Below, in pieces: positions 46,866-57,592 of a stretch of DNA of 64,000 nt. The number at the start of each line of letters is the position of its first letter. Within the stretch, counting starts at the first letter, position 1. Made by a program: the position numbers and the translations under genes. Under the pieces are notes generated by a model. That model did no database searches. It was not told where the DNA came from and saw only the letters and a program-made list of their open reading frames with translations. Source of the DNA: Grifola frondosa (taxonomy: Eukaryota > Basidiomycota > Agaricomycetes > Polyporales > Grifolaceae); NCBI GenBank assembly GCA_001683735.1, contig LUGG01000007.1, forward strand, positions 806,001 through 870,000. The letters are read 5' to 3'.

Positions 46866-47227
46866 CACTTTTCCACGCCACTTGCTCGCATAGGACCCCA
46901 ACCTCCCGCGGAAGCAAAGCCTTCAGTAAATTTCTTTTTCCTTCCTGTGGATTGACGGACACCCGGAGTCTGAGTTATTGAGCCCCAAAATTCCTGAGTT
47001 GAGAGTACCCATGCAACAATGCTTGGATTTCCGATAAGCATTAAGATTTCAAATTACAATAACACAAGCCCGATATAGGCTGCAAACTAGTATGGTACGA
47101 AAACGGGGGAACAAGCTAAAGGGAGCGACATCGTTCAACGGACGAAAGACGATAACAAAATCTCAACCTTAGTCGGAGAGCATCAAAGTCCACTAGCCTG
47201 AAGTGCTGCCCACCGCACGGCAACGTC

Positions 47228-48882
47228 TCAATCGCGATGAAGAAGATCGCGCCATTTCTTCGCAACCGCCTCGTCCTTAGTGCACACCGTGAGTGCACCT
47301 TTCTTCTTGTACAGAAACAGGCCGTTCGCATCGGCGCATGCGAGGTTGCCGCCAAAGTACGTTCGCGCCGCCGCGGCGTCTATTGCATCGCGCTCACCAC
47401 GGTTGGTCTTGAGCCGATCGAGTATCTGCTGGTAGCTCGCACGAGTCCCGTCAGGGTATGTATACTTTGCCCAGAAGGCATCTTCTGAACCAAGATCATC
47501 CTTCTCCTCAACAATGAACTGAAGGGTGCAGATGCAGGTGAGTCAGCTTGACTGTATTGACAAAAGCCTGATAGAGATCTACCTTCCAGTTTCCCCACGT
47601 CACCTTCAAGAGCTCCCAGGCCTGGCACTTCACGCCGATGCGCCTCTGGTAGATCACAGGCCAGGACTTCAGCGGGATCAAAGTTCCGCTGACCTTCAGG
47701 ATTGTTCCTTTCTCCCACTCGGAAAAGAGCTCTGAGAGGCTATCGGAGAAGTGTCGCAACGGAGGGTCGGGAACTTGCCGCTTGTCAAAGGTGAGAGGCT
47801 CATCATCGAGAAGTACAGTCCTGAGATGCTCGGTCGGTATGGTCCGCTGACTCCCAGCGCTGACTGCCAAGTCCAAGGACGGCGTCGGGCCAGACACAAA
47901 GCGGTCAGGCTGAGTGTTGCCGACGGTGTCTGATCGGATGCTAATCGTGCTGTGCGCACGTTCGCTAACATCGACCGACTTCCGATCTGCGATATCGTCA
48001 AGCTTCGCAAACACATTGCGCTCCAGCTGAGTGAGTTGCCGTTGCATGCGTCTAATACTGACGGCCTTATCAGCAGAATAACATCAAGATTTGCACATGG
48101 AGCATGCCGCTAATCAGCTCACCTGATAGCTGTGGTCCTCCTCAGGTGGCATCGAAATGCCGGGTCCAACGTCGGAGCTGTCGGCCACATTGGACGAGGG
48201 TGCCTCTATCGAGTTTGCAGGTCGGTCCGCACGCCGGTCCACATTCGTGCACCATTCAAGGACCTCATCGGTCTGCGCATTGTGAGTAATCCATCATTTC
48301 ATCTTGAATTTTGCAGTGATGAACAAACCCAGTTATCTACCAGCATCATGCTAATCTCCGTTGGTGGCTTGATGGCTCGTTGGTCAACTCCCTGCTGCTT
48401 GTTCGGAAACCCGACCGCCGCTTCATTTTCTCCGAACATGAGCGCTACGCGCTTCGCAGAATGGGTGCGTCCTCCAGTTATTTCACCTCTCTTGCGCTTA
48501 GGGCGTGCTTGATACTGTCTGTAGATATGTTGTAGTATGCAGATGAACATACACAGATTGGTCGACTCGTCATACTCACCCAATCCACTCCTCCGTCTTG
48601 TTCGCGAAGTCAACGAGGCGGTCAATAAGCTGTTGGCGATTTCCGGACTTCGTTCGGCCATGGTTGCCGAGAACAGTTTTGAGCTCTTTGATGGTTGTTT
48701 TCGGTGTACTATGGGTGGAAACACCTGTGAGTATGCATGTCCAGCTGGCTATAGTTCTAAAAGCTCACATAGTGAAGGTATAGGTCTCCGTGACGAATTC
48801 TTCGCTCAAGGGCTTGCTTGGATCAGGCAACTGCAGCACTTTGTCGGTAAGAGATGATGTCGTGTTTGAATTATGTGACATT
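47228..48882 (-). CDS. SAP-domain nuclear protein next to the tyrosine recombinase
   Basis: ATG at 48882 (MSHNSNTTSSLTDK). Exon 2 encodes a SAP motif at about residues 40-80: TIKELKTVLGNHGRTKSGNR then QQLIDRLVDFANK, the helix-turn-helix fold that binds AT-rich or scaffold DNA. A basic exon (RPKRKRGEITGG) gives a likely nuclear signal. The middle is polar (VLEWCTNVDRRADRP; RMQRQLTQLERNVFAKL). The C-terminal domain (KVSGTLIPLKSWPVIYQRRI, EDAFWAKYTYPDGTRASYQQ, KKWRDLLHRD; stop at 47228) is unrecognised. Introns are short and canonical. Only 158 bp separate its ATG from that of the divergent recombinase gene, so the two probably share a promoter. DNA binding in support of recombination is an inference from this arrangement. 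Confidence 0.75.
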
Positions 48883-49040
48883 GTATGCTAAGTAGTGTGA
48901 ATGCAAGGAGTGCGCACGCATCGCCTCGACAGTTTTTATAGGAGCTGACACCTCTCCACCCGTCACCGCTTGCGATCGGCGGGCACGCTGTTTGAGTTCA
49001 GACCAATGCCAGCGATCGTTCCTGTATTTCAAGTCTCACT
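48883..49040. promoter_or_regulatory. Bidirectional promoter between SAP and recombinase genes
   Basis: 158 bp between two divergent ATGs. A TATA-like TTTTTATAGG at 48934-48943 is about 100 nt upstream of the recombinase start. Confidence 0.5.
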
Positions 49041-50809
49041 ATGCCAGCATTATTTAGCTTACCTGCTCTCGCTGGAGCTGCCACGTATCTTGCAGAGGCG
49101 CAATCAGTCAGTCTTGATGCTGTCGGCGACGATCACGAGGAGGAGCTCGAATCCTTTCAATCTGCTATCGAGGTTGAAAGACTGCAGCCCGGATTCAATG
49201 ATCTACAGCTTGAGACACAAACGGACTTGAGTGCTAGTCAGCTTCGCCTTCCCGAACTCTCAAGTAAACGTCAAAAATGCGATCATAATGAGCTGTTCGA
49301 AAATCTCAAGGTTGCTTCTCAAGGTGTCGTATGCGTGCAGACACGTCAGGAGTATCAGCGGTCAGCTTCTCAGCGGTTGTTTTCTGTGAGATTGCTTACC
49401 ACGGTTGATGCCAGACTCTGGCAACAGTTCACCGAATTTTGTGCGGAACTTCAATTCGTCGATGACCCTGAAGACATCGACAAGTCCTTCCCCAATTTTC
49501 CAAAGGAGCTTCCAACGTGGATTGCCGTTTGGATTATGAACAGGTAGGATAATTAAAATTAAACATTTTCTCTAATCTAGGCTACACTGATTCACCAACA
49601 GGTGTGATGAAATTGATATACGCACGGGGACCGCCAAAGGTCCGAAGGCTGACAGAGTTACATACAATATGGGCCAGAAAATGCGTGCGGCTATGACCCA
49701 TAAATTCGCACGCGACTTCGGACTTGGCACACAGCTATGGACAGAGAATCCGCTGTTGCCTGGCAAATTTCATGGCAATCCGTCATTGTCGGTGGCGGTT
49801 TCACAGTACATGATCAGCTTGCGTCGCCGAAAGGTGTGAAAATTTTCACTTGTGATCATAAGTCTTCTTGCTGTGCTGATCAAATCATTCAGGTTCGTGC
49901 AGGCGAGACTGTAACCAGTGCACGAGCGATTGATGAGCCCACCATGCGGGCGCTATGGGAATTCAATACTAACTTCGAGCAGTCGGAAGCGGGGCCCGTC
50001 TCGAAGAAGCGCAAGCAAGAACACCCCGAGCAATGGGCTGGCTATAATGTCAGGGTGATGCTTCATGCATTGTATCTCACCTCTCTGCTATGTCTCTTGC
50101 GATACGACGAGGCACTTCGTGTCATGTGGTCCGACGTGCACTTCGACAAAAACCGTGACGGCATTTTTCGTGTGCGTCTATTGCTCCCGTTCCGAAAGAC
50201 GCACCAGCACGGAGGTATGTGCTTGCTATTAGCATCTCATCTATTGCACTCAATTCACCATCATGTTAGGCATCGCACCCTTTGTGTTATATCCGGAACC
50301 CAACAAGCCGTGGATGTGCCCGATACGCGCATTCGCCAAATGGTCGGACACCTGCAAGCAACTAGGGATTCCACGCAGCGGGTATGTTTTTCGCAAGAAG
50401 ATCGGGAATAATATGGTCAGTGCTAACCCGGCTGATGCAATGGTGAGTGATGAGTAGTTCTCAATTTTGATAAATTCACTTAACCTCATGTCTTGTTTAG
50501 TCCAGTGAGGGCTTCCTCGAGTGCTTTCGAAACAATCTTCTTGATGTCAAGATTGATCCACGACCATACGGCACTCATTCGTTTCGTCGCGGTGGCTGCC
50601 AATATCTCGCCATGGTTCTTCGCTGGCCCTTTCGCAATATCTGTAGTTGGGGAGGGTGGGCCCCGAATTTCGACAACCCTGGTACTCTATTCAAATACTT
50701 GCTCTCCTGGACTGATACTCCATTAGTCGAGAGGGAAGATTACTTTAATCCTAACCGAGCCGGCACTGATCCTTGCAATGCGTGTGGTCGCACATGCCAT
50801 TGTGGATAA
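49041..50809 (+). CDS. Tyrosine recombinase (Crypton-like), apparently intact
   Basis: Exons from ATG 49041 (MPALFSLPALAGA) join through GTAGGA, GTGTGA, GTATGT and GTGAGT introns to TAA at 50809, giving roughly 490 residues. After an N-terminal SAM-like helical region (AVSQYMISLRRRK) comes the catalytic domain. Box I has the first Arg in LLRYDEALRVMWSDVHF. A conserved middle part is PFRKTHQHG...YPEPNKPWMCPIRAF. Box II is H-x-x-R in THSFRRGGCQYLA. A Trp-rich SWGGWAPNFDNPG follows, then a candidate Tyr nucleophile in TLFKYLL. The tail has a Cys/His cluster, CNACGRTCHCG, that may bind zinc. These enzymes cut and rejoin DNA through a 3'-phosphotyrosine link. It differs from the DUF3435 captains of ascomycete Starships as far as I can judge. 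Nothing is truncated. Confidence 0.82.
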
Positions 50810-50977
50810 GTAACGAAATTACAAGTTAGTACAAATTACATACAATCAAATGTCATATAATTTTCGACTGCTACAAGTTATGTAAGGATGAAGATAAATA
50901 GTAACGCTACAGCGAAGGGCAATACAGAGTGTGCAAAGAGTTCAGGATACAGTCCGACGCCGTGAATCTGCCATGTT

Positions 50978-52848
50978 TTAATCATCCGTGAGATCAATTG
51001 TGATCCGCTCACTGGTGTCGTGTTTTGCGCTGACCACTTTGCCTATAATTGGTGTATCCGGCATTAGTGGCACCGTCGACAGAGGAGTGCAGTGGAGAGT
51101 GCGAAATAATCGTACCCAATGACGCCGCCAAAGAGCGAGGTTGCCGAGCCTGTGCGAGGACGCACGAAGGAATCCAGTATTTTGACATGACAGCTGCTGC
51201 CACATGGTCAGCTGGTTGGTTGTTCGAGCCGAGAAATCCACCGAGCAACTCCGAGAGAGTGGTCGGTATGAGGGGTGTCGGCAGAACTTGTAGTTTGAAT
51301 TCGGACACACCCGACTTGATGCGAGATTGAGATATCTTGATGCTATCAAGAAGGGATGCAACAACCTCATAGACAAAAATGGGTTAGCATGACAAAAATG
51401 AGCCAATGCAGACTTACTTCTTCATGAAGCTGGTGAGCTCTTTCGAGCGTGATCACGCACTCAGCCATCAAAAGGCGAAGAACAACACCGGGCCAAACCA
51501 TCTTCTCAAACTTCTTGAGAAGGTTTGTGACGTTGTCGCCCCAAGTGAAGTACTGCTCGCACGTTCGTGCAAGTCTCGCTAGGTCGAATGAGATAGCCCC
51601 GCAAAATCCTACATCAAGAAGAGCTTCAGGTGATGACGTGGCGGGGTACACATAAGCTCGTAGAATGTCGACAGTGGGAAAGGTATCCGGGATGGTACTG
51701 GCCAAGGCAACATGTCGTCGGCCAAGGTATCCATTGGGATCAGAACAGAGGAGCCAGCGCAGGTTGTTGCGCCAGCCGTGAAGGAATAGCGTAAGAGCGG
51801 CATCTTCGAGTGAGACAGTTGCCTCGAACAAGTCTGTTCCCAGCCCGTAGCAGGCCAGTCCACGTGAAATGCGATGCCCGAAGCCTCGTAGTCCACTCTG
51901 AAGATGAGTCTGTATTAGACTAAAATGTAAACAACAAATGAAAGAATATCATACCTCGGGATAGTCGCCGCCGCTAAGAAGCGCCATCAGCAACATGCCA
52001 CCCCGCGTTAGTTTGACATCGGGATGGGAGGCGAGGGCGCTGTACGTATAAACCATGACAGTGTCGTGGTCGAACTTAACGGATGGGCTGTCAAAGGACA
52101 ATGAGCACGGCTCATGCACAAGGCAGTTGTGGTCACTTACTTGCGAATAACAGTCTCTGCGCCGAACGCAAAAGCGTCGCCATCATCAGTCATGATGGCG
52201 TCGATAAGGCCAAGTTGATTCATCAGCGCAAGCTCCGCTTCAGCCTCTCCGGGAGCCTGCAATATTTTATATTAGCTAGGAATAAATAAATGGAGAAATT
52301 GCTTACGAGATGCCATTGGAAACCAAAGTCTCCGATTAGCCTCATCGCACCGGCTGTCAACCAATGCTGTGCCTTGATAACCTTCTTCCCACGCTTGATA
52401 CTGGGGCGGTTAGGGCCATCGAAGACGAAAACAGCTGTTAATGGGAGAGAAAACAGTCGAGCGAGGCGATAGAATAAGGTACGAAGCTCCGGATTTTGGC
52501 CAGCGCTGGCGTGGGCATACATGAATGGCTTCTGGCACTTTGCGAGCCAGACACTGTCACAGACTGACTGAGCTGCCGTGTGAAACAGAAAGTGAGGGGG
52601 TACATACCTGGCATCAACACCGATGCGATAGGGCCTGTGTGACAGTGAGTTTTGATGCAGATAGACAACATATATGACCTTATACCTATGGTGATTGTGT
52701 TCGAGACCATCTTGTGTGACGAGTGCTGTCAGTGAGTGACGAGAGCCCGCAGACCCAATGGTCTGCCAATATCAAAAGTTAGAGATCAAAAAATCGAGAA
52801 AAAAAAAAAAGTGTCGCGAGATACCTCCCAAAGCCCCCTGATTCCCAT
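50978..52848 (-). CDS. XPG/Rad2-like structure-specific nuclease
   Basis: ATG at 52848 begins MGIRGLWE, the usual start of XPG/FEN1 nucleases; the N-terminal glycine is part of the fold. Exons then give PYRIGVDA (metal Asp), WLAKCQKPFM, LPLTAVFVFDGPNRPSIKRG, and the XPG-I site APGEAEAELA plus IMTDDGDAFAFGA with the acidic metal ligands. SGGDYPE and SGLRGFGHRISRGLACYG follow as the helix-hairpin region. The C-terminal half is lineage-specific and ends SERITIDLTDD at 50978. Introns are canonical. Family members cut flaps, bubbles or Holliday junctions. The gene is convergent with the recombinase (168 bp between stops). The GEN1/Yen1-like branch is possible, but this cannot be settled by eye. 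Confidence 0.78.
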
Positions 52849-53060
52849 GTGTCCGACAGAGCTGTGATAAATAAACTGAATTGAGAGCTGCTGATCGTCC
52901 AAGGAAGTGCTAGTAGACCCGCAAGGAGAGTTCAACAATGAGCAAGGGGTGCAAAAAGAGTCGGCGACGTGGCGCTCGCTGACGAGAGTGAGGTAGGGAG
53001 GCGGAAGGCGGAAAGAGTGGTGGTGGTGCATGGTGGATGTGCCGAAATTTGACGCCAGAG

Positions 53061-53083
53061 ACTGTAAAGCCGAAACCGTGAAT
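53061..53083 (-). repeat. Right candidate end of the recombinase element (inverted motif)
   Basis: Read on the minus strand: ATTCACGGTTTCGG then CTTTACAGTC, matching the core words and their order in the left candidate at 46821-46865. Confidence 0.4.
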
Positions 53084-53199
53084 CTGTCGGGTGGGGAGGT
53101 TTCGTGAGGTACTTTGGCGGAGCGTCCAGCGAAAAACGACCCCCCACTCAGCTTCCATCTGACCGGTAGATTCACGGTTTCGCGTGCGAAATTTACAGT
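53061..53199. repeat. Palindrome made of ATTCACGGTT/TTTACAGT words
   Basis: The words at 53061-53083 face an inverted copy at 53170-53199 (ATTCACGGTTTCGCG...ATTTACAGT), with about 85 bp between. A further ACCGTGAAT is at 53491-53499. Confidence 0.5.
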
Positions 53200-53499
53200 T
53201 CGTTCAGCACGTCGGCCGCGTGCACGACAGCCAGCGCCACGGAGGGTATCATTCCTCCTACTCATTTGTCCAGTCAGTGCCTGCTGTTTTTCTTCGAAAC
53301 CCTGCACTTAACACCACTGAGATTGTATATTCTACATTTTCTCCAGCTCTCTTGTTCCAATCCTCTGTCACTACCACCTCCGCTCCTCTCACATTGCTTT
53401 GCCCCATCATCCTGGGGCGTCCGGGGCCCATACGCCAGAAATCGACGCGACTTGCCACGCGCGACCAAACATTAGGTAAGGAATTTGTGGACCGTGAAT

Positions 53500-53925
53500 T
53501 TAGCGGCACTCAGCTCTACTTCCAAAATGAGAAGGCACTTCCAAAATGAGACAGTTATCCGTAAAAGGAAACACGAGCTTCAGTACTATAGAAGATAAAT
53601 TATTTGTCTGGATGTGAAGACCTACAAAACAAAGTCAGATTATGGCACACTGAGAGGTATTACAAAACCAATACGCTTTCTAACAGCTATTAATGTGGGC
53701 ACATATATGCTCTGTGCGATGCATTGCGTCTGTATTTAAAATGAGTAAACCACAAAAGTGGTGTTGCACAGACCAAGCATATGTTCCGTCGGAATTACTT
53801 CCAAAAGTGGAAGGGTTAGGACGCCAACATGATTGACTGGGTAGGATCATTACGACGGCGAGGCAGTCGTTGCCGTAGCTCTTCTGTGACGAACGACATG
53901 AATGGGTGTAGGACGCGAAGTCCAT
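53500..53925. other. No gene seen
   Basis: Only short frames, with no splice partner and no recognisable domain. Lies between the recombinase block and the ValRS central fragment. Confidence 0.3.
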
Positions 53926-53928
53926 AGT

Positions 53929-55258
53929 CTAAGCAGGTCTATAGTATCTGCGGTGCCGACTTGCACGTCGTCGGTTCCATCGCTTCCTACACGATCCCTG
54001 ATATCTGTTGAAGGTGGTAAATATTATCAGACGTACGATGTAGATGTCGCAAAGCTCATACAGCCAAAAATTATATGCTACGTTCATCGCGTTTATGAAA
54101 TTCCCGTCAGTCAATTGCCTGTTGATCTCGGCAGCTGCAAAGTTCAGTTTGTCCAAAATCCACCTCTCGACAAGGCTTTCATTGCCTGTGAGCTACAAGT
54201 GAAAAGCTTCTTAGTCTGTTAGAGGAGGAGGAGGAGGAGGATGGATTGCTTCTGACAGGTTAGAACTCATGGTCAAGCTCAAAAAATAAACCTTGGTGAT
54301 GGGTTCAGGGACGAATTGCTCCTCGAGCTTCAACACCGCAAACTTGGTCGCCTGGAAAATCTTATGACAGAGTTTGCGATAACATTCTACGCGCACGACC
54401 TCGACATTGATATCGCGTCCTATTAAACGAGATTAGCGTGTCATAGGCGGCCGCCCACTCATCTGATTCGTCAATTCAGAGATTACGTACCGCCGCCAGA
54501 GTATGCACATAATGCAAACCGCAGGACATGAGTACCACATTGAGGGATACCTTTTGGGAAATATGGCCCCAACTTCGTCTTGGTGATCTCATGCTCATCC
54601 AAGTTGCCATCAAGCAACTTCGCTTGCAAGAGCTCGAGCTTAAGTCCCTGAATCGTGCCGATAGTGTCAACCGCCGGAGACTTGCTCATCTCGCACAGTG
54701 CGCATCTCAGATCATCTCGTGGCAAAGTACCTCTTTGGACGGCATGTTGCTCTAGTAGTTGGATGGATTCCGAGCAATACCTACGAGCTAACCAGAAAAA
54801 GAGAATATCCCAACCCGTCTCCAGAATAAATGAATGGTAGAGCCGTTGGAAGTCTGGAGTCTGAAAAGGCTGCAATGAGAATACGGGTGGACGGTGAGAC
54901 AGTGAAAGCTTACGTTCTCTGGCCATCCCATGACTGACCACGGCCAAAGTCCGGAGGAGAACTAGGTGGGGTAAATTTTGCATGTACTACAAGCTTCTTT
55001 GCGCACTCCGTCGCCTCCTCAAGTGTTCTGCCCACGACCCAATGCTTTTCATCCGTGCTCTGATGCCAGAATAAGCCTCGGTGCGAGAAATTGAAACACT
55101 GAGGACAGACTCAATCACATCGCCAGATTTGCTGTTGTAAATCAAATGGGACATATCCACGAGACCGTGACTCACCTGCAGATTGGGATTCGCATCCGGT
55201 TGTCCTTCGTCTCGACGTACAGCCCTACATGTTTCAGAGCTTGTACCACAGCGGAATA
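53929..55258 (-). pseudogene. Valyl-tRNA synthetase, central fragment
   Basis: On the minus strand, in the order of eukaryotic ValRS: ALKHVGLYVETKDNRMRIP, SKSGDVIE, HWVVGRTLEEATECAKKL, FSSGLWPWSVMGWPEN, FILETGWDILFFWLAR, a degraded KMSKS site (EMSKS), GNLDEHEITKTK, PKGIPQCGTHVLRFALCAYS, INVEVVRVECYRKLCHKIFQ, ATKFAVLKLEEQFVPEP, LNFAAAEINRQLTDGNF and YNFWLYELCDIY. Homology ends near 54045. The HIGH half and the C-terminus are absent. At about 54960 the residues expected before FSSGLWP are deleted, leaving TAG in frame, and the KMSKS loop no longer fits. Introns such as GTAAGC and GTACGT are retained. This is a genomic fragment, not a processed copy. A working ValRS must exist elsewhere. Confidence 0.85.
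54223..54241 (+). repeat. (GAG)n microsatellite
   Basis: Six consecutive GAG/GGA units inside an intron of the ValRS fragment. Confidence 0.8.
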
Positions 55259-55394
55259 CGCTGAAAGTTGAGCTTATTTAACTTGTACGTCGCGTTACGT
55301 CGCGCAACACGCAAGCTCAAACGCTGGGTGCTGACGCGATCACCTGATCGTGACACCGGAATCGGGGTTTGGGCGCTTCAACCGCTTCTGTTTT

Positions 55395-55587
55395 CTATGA
55401 CGTAAAAGTTGCACTTTTTATTTTGTCACACACACACACATTTTGTGACCCCCCGCATGCGTCTGACTGTAAATTCCCCCCCCCCCCTCGCGTTAAGCCC
55501 CCCCCCCCCCCGCGTGCTTCCACTATGCGCGCTTTTTGTGTTCGTCAATGTCGGCGACATTTCTCGATTAGCTTTCTGTCTTCTTCC
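55395..55587 (+). repeat. Left terminal inverted repeat
   Basis: Pairs with 56786-56985. C runs of about 11 and 16 bases lie at 55476-55486 and 55499-55514. Confidence 0.85.
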
Positions 55588-56785
55588 TTCGAATATTAGC
55601 TTGTTTGTGTACAAAAACCCTTAAGTACTACATTGCAAACCTTTGTTCCAGTTCATGTGCGGAAATTCACTAAATTTTCTGACATATTTAAATTATATTG
55701 GGAAAACCTAAATTCCACTATAAAATGTTTATTGCCATGTAATTTAACACATGGTGTGGCGATGGAAGAGAAAGTGAGCGTGAGCGAATGACATGCAATG
55801 GGAGAGACATGGAAGAAGAATTCAAATGCAATCAAGTATCCCCCGATCTCAGTGACTGTGCGGGCAATTAACAGCGGAGGAATAATAACGGAGGAGCAAC
55901 CGGCGAAACAGGATAAAAACAGAGGGACTGGCCGTGTGCCCGTGATAAGTAGAATGCAGAGCGCCGCAGATATATATCATGCAGCGCTGAGACGTGGATG
56001 CAACGGGGAGAGCGAGATCGAGCAGCGCAAGAGTTGCAGCCCGCACGAACAGATCTGCGGCACGTCCTGCGAGCTTCGTTCTTCGCCGCGGTGGTGGGCG
56101 GGAGCGGCTGCGCGTGCGTGTGCGGGGGAATGGCTCTATCGACATTGGGGCACCGATCATCCCGGAGGCGACAATGCACGCAGAGAGCCTATCATTGTAG
56201 ACGAGTGGTATGGCGGGCGACACAGACGACGCGAGGGAAATGATGTTGAGTGCAAAGACTTGGCAGTGTCTGGCAGCGAGAGGGCGCGAGGTATCCAGTC
56301 ACGCTGTTCGTGATGGGCGGCATGGGAGGATTTAGTGGCGACGCTGAACCGCACACAGAGAACGACGGCGTGGGCCCTATCTAGGTATACGGGGTCGTGG
56401 GTGCTGGCTGGCGGGGAGGATGTAGGTAGGGTACAGGCTGCTGCCCTTGAAATGACGTCGCACCTTGGTGAAAATGGGAATGGATAGGCATGCGGGAGAC
56501 ACTCGCGGGCGAAATGCTCTGTAGTTGCAAGCCTGAACACCCTCCGTCTATCCTTCCAGGGAGGAAACGAGTCTGCCGCGGTCATTGTAAGGTCGAACAA
56601 GTGGTCCCTATGCTCGTGGGGACCTGCTCGCTGCTGGAGGCTGGTTTTACCATCTGCCGGGAGGGTCAGTGCACGAGCGAGCTGCTGGAATGCAAGTTTA
56701 GGAAGATTTCAGGCAAAGTTGGTGGGAATCTACTGGCCTGAAGGGGTATTGCAGTCTCCATATTTGGTGATAAATGGATGAAGCA

Positions 56786-56985
56786 GGAAGAAGACAGAAA
56801 GCTAATCGAGAAATGTCGCCGACATTGACGAACACAAAAAGCGCGCGTAGTGGAAGCGCGCGGCGGGGGGGGGGGGGGACTTAACGCGAGGAGGGGGGGG
56901 GAATTTACAGTCAGACGCGTGCGGGGGGGTCACAAAATGTGTGTGTGTGTGACAAAATAATAAAAGTGCAACTTTTACGTCATAG
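56786..56985 (-). repeat. Right terminal inverted repeat
   Basis: Reverse complement of the left repeat. G-run lengths differ slightly from the left copy, as expected from polymerase slippage. Confidence 0.85.
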
Positions 56986-56989
56986 TTTT

Positions 56990-57590
56990 CTGAATTTTAA
57001 CGGCCTCAATATTCAATGTTTGAATGTATTAGCATTCCCCTTATTCATTTAGACAGATATGATCATTCATCTATCTCCATGCTTGATCGCTATTCAAAGC
57101 GGCTATCGTGCGTAATGTCCGTTGGGGTTACTAATTATATCGAAGGTTTAGATTTTTGAGGAACTCAAGGCGTTGCCGCCAAAGCCTGTACCAGCTGCGT
57201 ATCGAGTGGCTTCGACGTCCACACCGTTGTGAGTAATCTACTTCAATGATGCTTATCTCACTTTTACGTGTGTTTTGGAGAGACGTTGGTGGTGGTTAGA
57301 ACGTCAGAGAGTGCCACTCGCGTGTCCGCGACTCTTGTTCTGTGGCTTTCATTTCAGCCGATTGCAACAGCTACGCCTTTCTTTCAAGTGACTACACAAT
57401 CTCCGCGAAGTATTATGATTTGTCTGTCTGCATCACGGGGTTGTAAATGTTCAAATTCGTAGGTGTGGCCGGGATTTTCGTTCGCTCGCTGTATTCCAAG
57501 GTCGCCAACAAAGGACCGATCGCGCTCTGGCCTACGACGCGCCTCGTTCGTATTTCAACAAATTTGTGGCGTGAAGACTCTTTTCAATGT
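56990..57590. other. Between transposon and zinc-finger gene G, no gene supported
   Basis: A possible orphan exon at about 57150-57235 (ALPPKPVPAAYRVAST) ends at a GTGAGT site, but no partner was found. The rest shows nothing recognisable. Confidence 0.3.
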
Positions 57591-57592
57591 TC

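Larger units (their letters stand above)
55395..56985. mobile_element. 1.6 kb non-autonomous DNA transposon with about 200 bp terminal inverted repeats
   Basis: The left end 55395-55587 and the right end 56786-56985 are near-perfect reverse complements, starting CTATGACGTAAAAGTTGCAC. Inside each end are a CA/TG microsatellite, GTGAC, the word ACTGTAAAT, two long C (or G) runs separated by CGCGTTAAG, then GCGCGCTTTTTGTGTTCGTC. A TA target duplication is possible if the termini are read as TGACG...CGTCA. The interior (55.6-56.78 kb) has overlapping open frames on both strands but no transposase-like sequence. The element sits just upstream of the ValRS fragment. Confidence 0.8.

Noticed and set aside
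49041..50809. Starship captain (DUF3435 tyrosine recombinase)
   Set aside because: The motifs around box II and the Cys/His tail do not look like DUF3435 to me, and no large cargo with captain at one edge is apparent. A profile search would be decisive.
55798..56600. Transposase in the 1.6 kb inverted-repeat element
   Set aside because: The overlapping frames on both strands are Arg/Ser/Pro-rich products of GC-rich DNA, without DDE/D spacing or a DNA-binding motif.
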